A stretch of DNA of 64,000 bases from an uncultured Lachnospiraceae bacterium (GCA_910583835.1 CAJTYM010000015.1:12637-76636); one strand, 5' to 3'. Shown: positions 9,185-17,915, counted from the first letter of the stretch. A program made the numbers and translations. Notes: a model not told the origin generated them from the letters alone.

Positions 9185-9212
9185 TTCACATTAAAATAAA
9201 TTCTGTTACAAT
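9185..9212 (+). promoter_or_regulatory. Possible ilvB promoter
   Basis: TTCACA (9185-9190) and TACAAT (9207-9212) are 16 bases apart, 30 bases before ilvB. The -35 match is imperfect. Confidence 0.45.
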
Positions 9213-9242
9213 AACAGGAAAACCATTAGTTGAGGTGAAATT

Positions 9243-10967
9243 ATGGCAATGGATATCACAGGTAAAAAGTTGTTTGTAAAAGCGCTCTCCGAGGAGGGCG
9301 TAGATACGGTATTTGGCTATCCCGGCGGGATGGTGACCGATATTTTGGACGAATTATATAAACATGAAGAGATTGAGCTGGTCCTGCCGCGCCATGAGCA
9401 GGGACTGATTCACGAAGCGGAAGGGTATGCCCGTGCTACCGGGAAAGTCGGCGTCTGCCTGGTGACCAGCGGTCCCGGCGCGACCAATATCATGACTGGG
9501 CTGGCGGACGCCCATTATGACAATATCCCTCTGGTGTGCATCACCGGGCAGGTTCCTTTGAATTTAATCGGCAACGATGCCTTTCAGGAGGTCGACATTG
9601 TCGGCATGACCAGGAGCATCACCAAGTATGGGGTGACCGTCCGAGACAGGAAAGATTTGGGGAAAATCCTCAAAATGGCATTCCACATTGCCCAGACCGG
9701 GAAGCCTGGTCCGGTGCTGATTGACCTGCCCAAGGACATCCAGACGGCAATGGGGCCGGGGGAATACCCGGAGTCGGTGTCCATACGCGGCTACAAGCCC
9801 AATGCGAGCGTACATATCGGGCAGCTGAAGAAGGGCTACAAACTGCTGAAAGCGGCAAAGAAACCATTAATTCTGGCTGGCGGCGGCATCAATATTGCCA
9901 AGGCAAACAGTAAGCTGCTGGAGCTGGTGGAGAAGACAAGGATTCCGGTGGTGACGACAATCATGGGCAAAGGCGCAGTGCCGACAGACCATCCTTATTA
10001 TGTGGGGAACAGCGGGATGCATGGACGTTATGCGGCAAATATGGCGGTTGGGGACTGCGATGTGCTGTTTTCTATCGGAACCAGGTTCAATGACCGTATT
10101 ACGGGGGATTTGAACGAATTTGCCCCCCATGCACAGATTGTCCATGTAGATATCGATACGGCTTCCATCTCCCGAAATGTGGTGGTGGATGTGCCGATTG
10201 TGGCGGATGCCAACCTGGCATTGGAGAAGCTGCTGGAGTGGGCGGCCCCCCAGGAGACGGACGAGTGGCTGGCGCAGATTCGCGAATGGGACAAGGAGAA
10301 CCCCTTGGAAATGCGCCGGGATAAGGGCATGACCCCGCAGATGATTATAGAGGAAATCAATGCACAGTTCCCGGAAGGGATTATCGTTACCGATGTCGGG
10401 CAGCACCAGATGTGGGCAACCCAGTATGTGGAACTGAACGAGAAGAAGCAGTTTATAACATCGGGAGGCCTGGGCACGATGGGCTTTGGCTTTCCGGCGG
10501 CAATCGGGGCGAAGATTGGCTGTCCTGACAAACAGGTCATCTGTATCAGCGGCGATGGCGGGATGCAGATGAACATACAGGAGCTTGCCACGGCGATGGC
10601 GCAGGAAGCGAATGTCATCGTATGTATTTTCAATAATTATTATCTGGGCATGGTGCGCCAGATGCAGCAGCTTTTCTATGGCAAGCGTTATGAGGCAACA
10701 TGCCTGAGGCGGCGCAAGGGCTGTCCGCGCGACTGCAAAGGTCCGGGTGAGCAATGTCCCAAGTATGAGCCGGATTTTGTAAAGCTTGCGGAGAGTTATG
10801 GGGCGTGCGGCATCCGCGTTACCAGTGAGGATGAGATTGTTCCGGCATTTGAAAAGGCAAAGCAGTGCCATACGCCGGTACTCATCGAATTCATGATTGC
10901 CACCGAGGACATTGTGCTGCCGATGGTAAAAGGCGGCAATCCCATGACGGAAATGATTTTAAAATAA
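9243..10967 (+). CDS. ilvB: Acetolactate synthase, large (catalytic) subunit
   Basis: 574 residues. Condenses two pyruvates to acetolactate, or pyruvate with 2-oxobutyrate, as the first common step to valine, leucine and isoleucine. The TPP-enzyme domains are in the usual order: the N-terminal PYR domain with LPRHEQGLIHEAEGYAR (catalytic Glu), the central FAD-type domain (about 190-330), and the PP domain with the GDGGMQMN...FNN thiamine-diphosphate site (about 438-465). An extra Cys-rich stretch follows RYEAT: C487, C494, C498 and C505 spaced CX6CX3CX6C, which resembles a metal or disulfide site. GAGGTG precedes the ATG. ilvN follows after 18 bases. Confidence 0.95.
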   Translation: MAMDITGKKLFVKALSEEGVDTVFGYPGGMVTDILDELYKHEEIELVLPRHEQGLIHEAEGYARATGKVGVCLVTSGPGATNIMTGLADAHYDNIPLVCITGQVPLNLIGNDAFQEVDIVGMTRSITKYGVTVRDRKDLGKILKMAFHIAQTGKPGPVLIDLPKDIQTAMGPGEYPESVSIRGYKPNASVHIGQLKKGYKLLKAAKKPLILAGGGINIAKANSKLLELVEKTRIPVVTTIMGKGAVPTDHPYYVGNSGMHGRYAANMAVGDCDVLFSIGTRFNDRITGDLNEFAPHAQIVHVDIDTASISRNVVVDVPIVADANLALEKLLEWAAPQETDEWLAQIREWDKENPLEMRRDKGMTPQMIIEEINAQFPEGIIVTDVGQHQMWATQYVELNEKKQFITSGGLGTMGFGFPAAIGAKIGCPDKQVICISGDGGMQMNIQELATAMAQEANVIVCIFNNYYLGMVRQMQQLFYGKRYEATCLRRRKGCPRDCKGPGEQCPKYEPDFVKLAESYGACGIRVTSEDEIVPAFEKAKQCHTPVLIEFMIATEDIVLPMVKGGNPMTEMILK

Positions 10968-10985
10968 GGGAAGGAGACGGAACTC

Positions 10986-11510
10986 ATGACGAAAAACAGA
11001 TGGATTGCATTGTATGTGGAAAATCAGGTGGGCGTCCTGGCAAAAGTCTCCGGTCTTTTTTCGGGGAAATCTTATAACCTGCAGAGCCTTACCGTGGGGA
11101 CTACGGAGGATGAGACAATTTCCCGCATGACAATCTGCGTGACCAGCGATGACATTACCTTTGAGCAGATTAAAAAGCAGCTCAACCGCATGGTGGAGGT
11201 GATTAAGGTCATGGACTTTACGGACATGCCCATCCACATGAAGGAAATCCTCTTTGCCAAAGTGAAAGACTGCTCGGTAGAGGACAAGGCAGAGCTGTTT
11301 CAGATTGCACAGGTATTCCATGTAGAGGTGGCGGATATCGGCACAGACAGCATTCTCTTAGAGTGCAAGGCAACGGAACGCCGCAACAATGAACTGATTG
11401 ACCTGTTAAGAAGCAAGTTTAAGCAGATAGAGATTGTCCGCGGAGGAGGAGTGGCGATTGAATCCATCAGCACATCCTGTGCCGGACGTTCGGAATATTT
11501 CAGGAAATAA
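10986..11510 (+). CDS. ilvN: Acetolactate synthase, small regulatory subunit
   Basis: 174 residues, normal for the longer IlvN/IlvH type. The N-terminal ACT domain (WIALYVENQVGVLAKVSGLF, about 4-78) binds valine for feedback control, and a second ACT-like C-terminal domain (about 85-165) activates the catalytic subunit. It ends with GGGVAIESIS. AAGGAGACGG is just upstream and the gap to ilvB is 18 bases, so the two are one transcription unit that builds the holoenzyme. Confidence 0.95.
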   Translation: MTKNRWIALYVENQVGVLAKVSGLFSGKSYNLQSLTVGTTEDETISRMTICVTSDDITFEQIKKQLNRMVEVIKVMDFTDMPIHMKEILFAKVKDCSVEDKAELFQIAQVFHVEVADIGTDSILLECKATERRNNELIDLLRSKFKQIEIVRGGGVAIESISTSCAGRSEYFRK

Positions 11511-11585
11511 AGCTGAGGAAGCGCTGCATATTTGCAAGAGAGAGTATGCCTAAAATATAATTATCGTAAATATGGGAGAGTTGAT

Positions 11586-12107
11586 ATGCGTAAAATTTTA
11601 GTCGTTGTGGACATGCAGAAAGATTTTATAGACGGAACCTTGGGAACTACAGAGGCGCAGGCTATCGTACAGCCGGTGGCAGAGAAAATGAAATCTTATG
11701 ATAAAGCAGATATTTATGTCACCAGGGATACGCATGGGGAAAATTACCTGCAGACTGCCGAGGGCAGGAAACTGCCGGTAATCCATTGCGTGAAAGGGAC
11801 AAAGGGCTGGCAGCTTCATCCCGAGATAGAAGCCGCGGCAGATAAGAGCCATATCATAGATAAACCAACCTTTGGCTCCATGGAGCTGATGGAACTTCTG
11901 CGCAGAGAAAATGAGAAAGAATCTCTGGAAATTGAACTGGTGGGGCTTTGTACCGATATCTGCGTGGTCAGCAACGCTTTGCTGCTGAAAGCAGCCATGC
12001 CGGAAAATACAATTCGGGTGGACTCTGGCTGTTGTGCCGGGGTCACGCCCGAATCCCATAAAGCTGCGTTGACGACAATGGAGATGTGCCAGATAGAAAT
12101 TGAATAG
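11586..12107 (+). CDS. Isochorismatase-family cysteine hydrolase
   Basis: 173 residues. The fold and catalytic residues of the isochorismatase/nicotinamidase group are clear: D9 in VVVDMQKDFIDG, a Lys in IDKPTFGSM, and nucleophile C126 in GLCTDICVVSNALL. Nicotinamidase (NAD salvage) is one candidate activity, but the family also includes ureido and peroxyureido amidases, so the substrate is open. Start at 11586 because GGGAGAG lies just before this ATG and the fold begins here, although the frame stays open 54 bases further upstream. A weak hairpin terminator follows. Confidence 0.8.
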   Translation: MRKILVVVDMQKDFIDGTLGTTEAQAIVQPVAEKMKSYDKADIYVTRDTHGENYLQTAEGRKLPVIHCVKGTKGWQLHPEIEAAADKSHIIDKPTFGSMELMELLRRENEKESLEIELVGLCTDICVVSNALLLKAAMPENTIRVDSGCCAGVTPESHKAALTTMEMCQIEIE

Positions 12108-12117
12108 TTATAGTAAG

Positions 12118-12141
12118 CGACAAAAACAAAAATTTTTGTCG
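12118..12141. terminator. Bidirectional hairpin between convergent genes
   Basis: A 9-bp stem, CGACAAAAA (12118-12126) with TTTTTGTCG (12133-12141), sits between the isochorismatase-like gene and the convergent flavin-reductase gene. The A5/T5 arms mean either strand gives a T-run. The stem is AT-rich, so efficiency is uncertain. Confidence 0.5.
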
Positions 12142-12153
12142 TTCATTGCACAA

Positions 12154-12669
12154 TTATCGCGCCAGAATTTCTAAAATTTCCCCAACGTACAGGGTATGCA
12201 GGTTGCCGTCATCCTTGCCGGAGTACCATTTCTCTTTGATTTCAGGGTCAAGGAAATGTGCTTCGGTAATGGGGATGGCAGCCATTTTTCGACAGAGAAT
12301 GAGGAAGTTTGCTTCATCCACATAGGGAGTATCGCCCTGAAATCCTACGGTGAGGCCTGAGGTCTTGAACTTGTCCTCTATCCTGCCTGAGACAATCCCG
12401 AAATATTTGAGGTCGTTTTTATATTTTTTATCGAAAAAGTTACAGGAAAAATACCCTTCGCGGTCTATGAATTCTTTGGTGTACCTTTTATCGCGGACAA
12501 AGATGAAAGCAACGTTTTTCCCCCAGAGTGTACCCAAGCCGCCCCAGCTTGCGGTCATGGCATTTGCCTTTTTCTGGTTGCCTGCTGCAATCAGCATCCA
12601 ATCATCTGCAATCTTGGTGAAAGGGTTGATTTCCAATAAATCAATCGGATAGGGTTGGAATTGATGCAT
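12154..12669 (-). CDS. Flavin reductase-like FMN-binding protein
   Basis: 171 residues with the split-barrel flavin reductase pattern: an N-terminal strand region ending WMLIAAG, the flavin-contact segment ANAMTASWGGLGTLWGKNVAFIFVRDKRYTKEF (about 36-68), and YFSCNFF. Such proteins bind FMN and reduce it with NAD(P)H, or act as electron carriers. Its start (CAT at 12667-12669) is preceded on the minus strand by AAAGGAGAAAC. It stands alone, convergent with the isochorismatase gene and divergent from ilvE. The physiological partner is not visible. Confidence 0.8.
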   Translation of the reverse strand: MHQFQPYPIDLLEINPFTKIADDWMLIAAGNQKKANAMTASWGGLGTLWGKNVAFIFVRDKRYTKEFIDREGYFSCNFFDKKYKNDLKYFGIVSGRIEDKFKTSGLTVGFQGDTPYVDEANFLILCRKMAAIPITEAHFLDPEIKEKWYSGKDDGNLHTLYVGEILEILAR

Positions 12670-12781
12670 AATGGTTTCTCCTTTGCTTAAATTTAGTCAC
12701 AATCAGTATACATCATTTTGTAATATTTGCCTACGTTTTTATGAAAAAAAGTTATGAGCATTATAAGTGCCAAGAATAATC

Positions 12782-12810
12782 TTGACAGCCATAGAAAAAA
12801 GTATAATAAT
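12782..12810 (+). promoter_or_regulatory. Promoter for ilvE
   Basis: TTGACA (12782-12787) with AATAAT (12805-12810) at 17-base spacing; the overlapping TATAAT at 12802 is only 14 bases away. It lies 40 bases before the ilvE start. Confidence 0.55.
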
Positions 12811-12849
12811 TGATAGAAACGAGAAGAAGTACAGGATGGAGGAATGGTT

Positions 12850-13914
12850 ATGGATATCAAATTCATAAAAAGCGACAATTTAAAGGAAAAGCCAGACCAG
12901 AGCAATCTGGGGTTTGGTAAGTATATGACGGATTATATGTTTGTGATGGAGTGGGACAAAGGCATGGGCTGGCATGATGCCAGGATTGAGCCTTATGGTC
13001 CGGTGGAAATCAGCCCATCCTGTGTGACGCTGCATTATGCCCAGGAGACGTTTGAGGGCTTGAAAGCATACCGTACGAAAGAGGATAAGATTCTCCTGTT
13101 CCGCCCGGAGATGAATGCGCGGCGGATGATTAACTCCAACACACGGCTGTGTATGCCGGGATTTCCGGAAGATATGTTTGTACAGGCAGTGGAGGAATTG
13201 GTGAAAGTAGAGCGGGACTGGATTCCCTCGGAGCCGGGCACTTCCCTGTATATCCGCCCGTTTGTGTTTGCAACGGAGTCGGCGTTGGGCGTGCATATGG
13301 CAGTTTCCTACAAATTCATGGTTATCTGCTGTCCGGTAGGGGCATATTACCCAGAGGGCATTAACCCGGTCAAAATCCTTGTGGAGGATGAACTGGTCCG
13401 TGCAGTAAAGGGCGGGACTGGCGATACCAAGTGCGGCGGCAATTATGCAGCTTCCATTTTGGGGCAGGTAAGGGCAGAGGAAAAGGGCTGTACCCAGGTG
13501 CTCTGGCTGGACGGCGTCAACAGGAAATATGTGGAAGAAGTTGGGACCATGAACATTATGTTTAAGATAAACGGCGAGATTTATACCGCGCCCACCGAAG
13601 GTACGGTGCTCCCGGGCGTTACCAGGGATTCCATTATCCATATCCTTAAAGACTGGGGCTATAAGGTAAATGAGACCCATCTGTCTGTGGACGATTTGAT
13701 GAAAGCAGGGCATGACGGCAGTTTAGAGGAGGCATTTGGTACCGGAACGGCGGCAGTTATCTCACCGGTCGGGGAATTCATGTATAAGGATGATGTCGTT
13801 ACGGTCAATGATTTCAAGATTGGCGAGCTGACCCAGAAACTGTATGACTACCTGACGGGCATCCAGTGGGGAGATGTAGAGGACAAATACGGCTGGACCA
13901 GGGAAGTAAAATAA
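12850..13914 (+). CDS. ilvE: Branched-chain amino acid aminotransferase
   Basis: 354 residues. PLP enzyme of fold type IV moving the amino group between glutamate and the 2-oxo acids of valine, leucine and isoleucine. The PLP Lys is in NRKYVEEVGTMN, and GTGTAAVISPVGE near the C-terminus binds the cofactor phosphate. The N-terminal DYMFVMEWDKGMGWHDARI marks the longer BCAT2 (IlvE II) form. ATG 12850 is preferred to the ATG at 12844 because GGAGG (12838-12842) is seven bases away from the former and only one from the latter. It works in the same pathway as ilvBN 2-3 kb upstream but has its own promoter. Confidence 0.95.
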   Translation: MDIKFIKSDNLKEKPDQSNLGFGKYMTDYMFVMEWDKGMGWHDARIEPYGPVEISPSCVTLHYAQETFEGLKAYRTKEDKILLFRPEMNARRMINSNTRLCMPGFPEDMFVQAVEELVKVERDWIPSEPGTSLYIRPFVFATESALGVHMAVSYKFMVICCPVGAYYPEGINPVKILVEDELVRAVKGGTGDTKCGGNYAASILGQVRAEEKGCTQVLWLDGVNRKYVEEVGTMNIMFKINGEIYTAPTEGTVLPGVTRDSIIHILKDWGYKVNETHLSVDDLMKAGHDGSLEEAFGTGTAAVISPVGEFMYKDDVVTVNDFKIGELTQKLYDYLTGIQWGDVEDKYGWTREVK

Positions 13915-13972
13915 AGGCAGTATAAGAAGTTCGATGGCTATTGCAATTATGCGCACTCGTGCAAGAGGAAAA

Positions 13973-13987
13973 TGTCACTACGTGACA
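13973..13987 (-). terminator. Hairpin terminator downstream of the ROK gene
   Basis: TGTCAC(TAC)GTGACA forms a 6-bp stem. Read on the minus strand, it is followed by TTTTCCTCTT and lies 14 bases past the ROK stop codon. A short stem, so only a tentative terminator. Confidence 0.4.
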
Positions 13988-14001
13988 GCACACTTTGTTT
14001 T

Positions 14002-15135
14002 TTAAAGACCGGGGTTGTCCAGGAATGATTGGATATAAGGGAGTGCAGCCCCGATGCAGATGTTGTGTTTAGGCATTTTGCTGATTTTGAGAAAATCATG
14101 TGCCTCAGGAAACGGCGTCATTTGCTGAATTTTTTCATGCACAAAGGCAAGGTCCTGCTCACATAAATATTGGGCAAGATATCCGCCGAGGATAAAATCC
14201 GTATCAAAAATTAAGTGAAGCATATTGACGGCATTGGCAAGATTGCTGAGAAAGGCATGCCATCGGTTAGAGGGCTGTAAATCTTTTTGGCGTACTTTAC
14301 GGAAAAAATCTTCCGGTGTTTCATTTTCTTCAAGAAGGGATGTCATGGACAATAAGGTTTCCATGCATCCTTTTTTGCCGCAGTAACACCGGGAACCGTT
14401 TGGCTGCATCTGAATATGCTCTATGGTGGAACTGTGCCCATGCTTACCCGATAGGATTGTGCCTTTTGAGATAATGGCGGCGCCGAGGTGCTTGCTCAAT
14501 GAGAGATAAAATGCATCTGTAAGTTCAGGCGATACCCATAGTTCTGAGATAGCGGCGCTGTCTGCATCATGGATAAAACAGCAGGGAAACGGCAGAAATT
14601 TGGAAAATTCTGTGATGGACAGTCCGGTGCAGGACAGGATTTCGCCGTATAGTACCGTTTGCTTGTCCGGTGTTGTCAGCCCCTGCATGGCAAAGCCGAC
14701 GCCCAGCACTTGTTCATCTGTCAGGCTGAGTGAGTTTTTAAACTCAAGTATCTGATGGCATACGGTTTGGAAATAAGAATCATGGTATTCAAAAGGGATT
14801 GCAGATACCGTACGGCTGATTTTTTCGCCATACAGGTTGACCGCAATCATTTTTAGTTCTTTCTTTAAAATTTCTACGCCTATACTGACCCTGTAATCTG
14901 GGACAATGGAATAGGCTGCGGCTTTTCTGCCGACAAATTCTGTATCAATCTGGCCGTCTTTGCGAATCAGGCCATTTTCCTCCATAAAAGAAAGGTTTGC
15001 TGCAACGGTTGGACGGCTGAGATGTAGTTCGTAGGAGATATCTTGCTGTGAAACTTTTTTGTTATCATAAATATAGTGATAAATCAGGCTGCGGTTATTC
15101 TGTTTAATCTGATTTGGCGTAATGCTCTTTTTCAT
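14002..15135 (-). CDS. ROK-family transcriptional regulator (NagC/XylR type)
   Basis: 377 residues. The N-terminal winged helix (about 1-75) has KVSQQDISYELHLSRPTVAANLSFMEENGLI. The C-terminal ROK sugar-kinase-like domain holds the zinc motif CYCGKKGCMETL and the preceding His (EHIQ). The ATPase-type DxGxT phosphate motif is not clear, so it is a sensor rather than a kinase. Start at 15135 keeps conserved MKKSITPNQ and has a G-rich site upstream; a TTG three codons earlier is the alternative. It is divergent from an SDR dehydrogenase and sugar symporter, which it probably represses. Two copies of a 15-bp motif (15163-15177 and 15307-15321) flank the shared promoter region and are its likely operators. 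Confidence 0.85.
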   Translation of the reverse strand: MKKSITPNQIKQNNRSLIYHYIYDNKKVSQQDISYELHLSRPTVAANLSFMEENGLIRKDGQIDTEFVGRKAAAYSIVPDYRVSIGVEILKKELKMIAVNLYGEKISRTVSAIPFEYHDSYFQTVCHQILEFKNSLSLTDEQVLGVGFAMQGLTTPDKQTVLYGEILSCTGLSITEFSKFLPFPCCFIHDADSAAISELWVSPELTDAFYLSLSKHLGAAIISKGTILSGKHGHSSTIEHIQMQPNGSRCYCGKKGCMETLLSMTSLLEENETPEDFFRKVRQKDLQPSNRWHAFLSNLANAVNMLHLIFDTDFILGGYLAQYLCEQDLAFVHEKIQQMTPFPEAHDFLKISKMPKHNICIGAALPYIQSFLDNPGL

Positions 15136-15162
15136 AAATAGCAACCCCCATTTTGCAAAAAT

Positions 15163-15177
15163 ATTTTACAAAATTAA
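15163..15177. promoter_or_regulatory. Candidate ROK operator, gene-proximal copy
   Basis: ATTTTACAAAATTAA, with the inner inverted repeat ATTTT-AC-AAAAT, 28 bases upstream of the ROK start. An identical 15-mer occurs at 15307-15321. Position suits autoregulation. Confidence 0.5.
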
Positions 15178-15256
15178 ATTTTACCATAGAAAGTGGAAAA
15201 ATACTATTGGGCAATTTGCATGTATTTGCAGTTATATTATTGTCTGTTATTACAGA

Positions 15257-15285
15257 TTGACGAATTTCCCCTTTCCTGTTATTAT
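15257..15285 (+). promoter_or_regulatory. Promoter for the SDR-symporter operon
   Basis: TTGACG (15257-15262) and TATTAT (15280-15285) with 17-base spacing, 57 bases before the SDR start. Confidence 0.55.
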
Positions 15286-15306
15286 GTAATCACAATTTGA
15301 TAAATG

Positions 15307-15321
15307 ATTTTACAAAATTAA
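15307..15321. promoter_or_regulatory. Candidate ROK operator, downstream of the SDR promoter
   Basis: Second exact copy of ATTTTACAAAATTAA, 21 bases past the -10 of the SDR promoter, where a bound repressor would block initiation or early elongation. Confidence 0.5.
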
Positions 15322-15342
15322 TTAAAAGAAAGGAGAACTATT

Positions 15343-16119
15343 ATGGGAATTATTGAAAAAATGAGATTGGATGGTAAAAAGGGTTTCGTGACGGGGGCAG
15401 CAAGAGGCATAGGGAAAAGCACTGCTACGGCATTTGCAGAGGCCGGTGCGGATGTTGCAATTGTGGACCTTGATATTGATGAGGCGAAAAAGACAGCGGA
15501 GGAACTTGCGAAAGAGACTGGCAGGAAAGTGATTGCAATCGGCTGTGACTGTACAGATTCCGAGCAGGTGGAAGCGATGGTACAACAAGTCGTGGATGAA
15601 TTTGGAGGACTTGATTTCTGCCATAACAATGCAGGCATCTGCATCAATGCTCCGGCAGAGGAAATGACTTACGACCAGTGGAATAAGGTAATCAATATCA
15701 ACCTGAATGGGATATTCCTTACGGATATCGCTGCTGGAAAATATATGTTGGCGCATAACGGCGGCTCAATCATTAATACGGCATCCATGTCGGCGCACAT
15801 TGTCAATGTTCCGCAGCCGCAATGTGCCTATAACGCTTCCAAGGCAGCAGTCATCCAGCTTACGAAATCTCTGGCAATCGAATGGGCGAAACGTGGCGTG
15901 CGTGTAAACAGCATCAGCCCGGGCTATATTGGCACAGAACTGACGCTGAATTCCCCCACGCTCATTCCGCTGATTGAGAAATGGAATCAGATGGCGCCGC
16001 TGGGAAGAATGGGTAAGCCAGAGGAACTGCAGGCAATTTGCGTATATCTGGCGGGCGATACCAGTTCCTTTACGACTGGCTCTGACTTTATCATTGACGG
16101 TGCATTCACCTGTTTTTAA
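15343..16119 (+). CDS. Short-chain dehydrogenase/reductase (SDR)
   Basis: 258 residues. Classical SDR with the NAD(P)-binding TGAARGIG near residue 20, NNAG (CHNNAGIC), catalytic Ser in NTASMSAH, and catalytic YNASK. D40-D42 in IVDLDID after strand 2 favour NAD over NADP. Its C-terminal GSDFIIDGAFTCF is usual. It starts behind AAAGGAG and is followed 98 bases later by a GPH symporter, both opposite a ROK regulator, so it probably oxidises or reduces a sugar, polyol or uronate that the symporter imports. The exact substrate is not readable. Confidence 0.85.
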   Translation: MGIIEKMRLDGKKGFVTGAARGIGKSTATAFAEAGADVAIVDLDIDEAKKTAEELAKETGRKVIAIGCDCTDSEQVEAMVQQVVDEFGGLDFCHNNAGICINAPAEEMTYDQWNKVININLNGIFLTDIAAGKYMLAHNGGSIINTASMSAHIVNVPQPQCAYNASKAAVIQLTKSLAIEWAKRGVRVNSISPGYIGTELTLNSPTLIPLIEKWNQMAPLGRMGKPEELQAICVYLAGDTSSFTTGSDFIIDGAFTCF

Positions 16120-16217
16120 ACAGCAAACTATAACCTGTATGGCATTGCGGTGGTGATTGGAATATATTCCTTTGGCGTTTCGGGATGCCATACAGGTGGG
16201 AAAGGAGAAAAATTATT

Positions 16218-17555
16218 ATGGGAAAATGGGGAAAGCGTATAGGGTATGGAATTGGAGACCTTGGCTGTAATCTGGTTTTTAGCACAATGGCATCTTATCT
16301 TATGGTGTTTTATACGGATGTATTTGGGATAACAGCGGCGGCTGCAGGTACGATGATGTTGGTGACAAAATTTATTGATGCATTTACAGATACAGGCATG
16401 GGGCTGCTCGTTGACCGGACGCATACGAAATGGGGGCAGGGCAGACCGTATTTTTTGCTGGGCGCCGTGCCGTTTGCGGTCTTTACCTTTCTGACGTTCT
16501 ATATTCCTGATTTGGGAAACAGCGGTAAGCTGGTGTGGGCATATGTGACGTATTGTCTGCTCTGTACGGCCTATACAGTTGTAAACATACCGCTCAACAC
16601 CATCGTGCCGCGCCTGACTTCTGACGTACATGAGCGGGATGTACTGGTGTCCGCTAGGATGGTCTGCGCGCTGGTGGGGACGGCAATTGTTATGTCAATC
16701 ACGGAACCGATGGTAAGGTTTTTTGGGCAGGGGAATGAAGCAAGGGGCTACCTTACTACAATGACAATTTATGGAATTGCTGCGATGTGTATCTTTTTTA
16801 TTACATTTGCAAGCACGAAGGAGGTAGTGCCCCCAACGATTAATCAAAAGCATTCTTCGCTCAAGGAAGATTTTAAAGGGCTTACCGGTCAGGCGTGGAT
16901 TCTGTTTCTGTTAAATTTGTTTTACTTTTCCTTGTATGTGGTACGCAGCACGACGGTTCTTTATTATTTTAAATATAATCTGAACAGAACGGAGTGGATG
17001 TCGCTTGTGGGTATTTTGGGTATCCTCTCAGGACTGCCGATGCTGTTTCTGCTTCCAGTCCTGGAAAAGAAATACAGCAAGAGAAGTTTGATGTTTTTTA
17101 GCATTGCGTTATACATAGCAGGTGATTTGTTGATTTTTGCCGGGAAAAATTCGGCGGTTTGCCTGTTGGTTGGATTGGTGGTTACCGGACTGGGGATTTA
17201 TGGCATATTCGGAATTACTTTTGCCATGCAGCCGGATGTCATTGACTATTCGGAATATAAGAAAAATGCAAGCGTAGCCGGCCTGATAGCGGCATTTCAG
17301 GGATTTTTTGTAAAAGGAGGCATGGGGCTGACCAGCTTCGTCATCGGTGCTTTCTTAAAGTATGGCGGATACGTTGCTAACGAAACACAGACGCCCAAAG
17401 CGCTGTCCTATATTGAAATCTGCTTTATCTGGATTCCGATTGTCTTGTGCATACTGATTGCCCTGTGCACTTACTTTTACAAGCTGGACGGCCTGCGTGG
17501 GAAAATGACAGAGGAATTGGAGAAACGAAGGAAGAGCATGTTGGATAATAGCTGA
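16218..17555 (+). CDS. GPH-family sugar:cation symporter (MFS)
   Basis: 445 residues with about twelve transmembrane helices. N-terminal GKRIGYGIGDLGCNLVFST, the loop FTDTGMGLLVDRTHTKWGQGRPYFL and the mid-protein FGITFAMQPDVIDYSEYK are hallmarks of the glycoside-pentoside-hexuronide family (MelB, UidB, XynB types). It imports sugars or glycosides with Na+ or H+. ATG 16218 follows GGGAAAGGAG. It is the second gene after the SDR dehydrogenase and probably shares its promoter and ROK control. Confidence 0.88.
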   Translation: MGKWGKRIGYGIGDLGCNLVFSTMASYLMVFYTDVFGITAAAAGTMMLVTKFIDAFTDTGMGLLVDRTHTKWGQGRPYFLLGAVPFAVFTFLTFYIPDLGNSGKLVWAYVTYCLLCTAYTVVNIPLNTIVPRLTSDVHERDVLVSARMVCALVGTAIVMSITEPMVRFFGQGNEARGYLTTMTIYGIAAMCIFFITFASTKEVVPPTINQKHSSLKEDFKGLTGQAWILFLLNLFYFSLYVVRSTTVLYYFKYNLNRTEWMSLVGILGILSGLPMLFLLPVLEKKYSKRSLMFFSIALYIAGDLLIFAGKNSAVCLLVGLVVTGLGIYGIFGITFAMQPDVIDYSEYKKNASVAGLIAAFQGFFVKGGMGLTSFVIGAFLKYGGYVANETQTPKALSYIEICFIWIPIVLCILIALCTYFYKLDGLRGKMTEELEKRRKSMLDNS

Positions 17556-17732
17556 ATTTGTAACTCTTGACATAAATGATCTCATCTTTGCTGCAGAGTA
17601 TATCCATAAGCAATAATGACCCAATTTTTCTTTTATGATTTCTTAAGAAAATAATAGAATGGAATTAAAGATTTTTCTTAAAACTAGTGATAGAATGCAC
17701 TTATCACAGGAGATAAGGAAAAGGTGAGAAAT

Positions 17733-17915
17733 ATGGCAAAAAAGAGAGATAAATATGCAGATGTCAATGGAAATAAAAACCGCAGCGGCATGGTGGTCTT
17801 TGCCATAGCCGTACTGGCAGTATGTATCAGTGGCGTGTTATGCGCCAGGAAATTACAGCTGGAACAGAGGTATATCAGCCTGAACCGGACAACGGTGAGT
17901 GAAACAGCCTGTTAG
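17733..17915 (+). CDS. Truncated DivIC/FtsB-like membrane protein
   Basis: 60 residues: a basic start (MAKKRDKYADVNGNKNR), one transmembrane helix (MVVFAIAVLAVCISGVL) and the first turns of a helix (RKLQLEQRYISLNR). The first part resembles septum-formation-initiator proteins of this group, which continue with about 40 residues of coiled coil. Here the frame stops early at TTVSETAC, overlapping the last bases of the convergent next gene. It is therefore either a decayed copy or a genuine mini-protein. AAGGTGAG just before the ATG suggests it is still translated. Confidence 0.5.
   Translation: MAKKRDKYADVNGNKNRSGMVVFAIAVLAVCISGVLCARKLQLEQRYISLNRTTVSETAC

Noticed and set aside
8976..9242. T-box or leader-peptide attenuator for ilvB
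   Set aside because: No T-box sequence, no run of branched-chain codons and no terminator next to a T-run; the hairpins belong to an inverted-repeat element.
9867..10871. 334-codon minus-strand frame inside ilvB
   Set aside because: Shadow of the acetolactate synthase frame, which is fully conserved.
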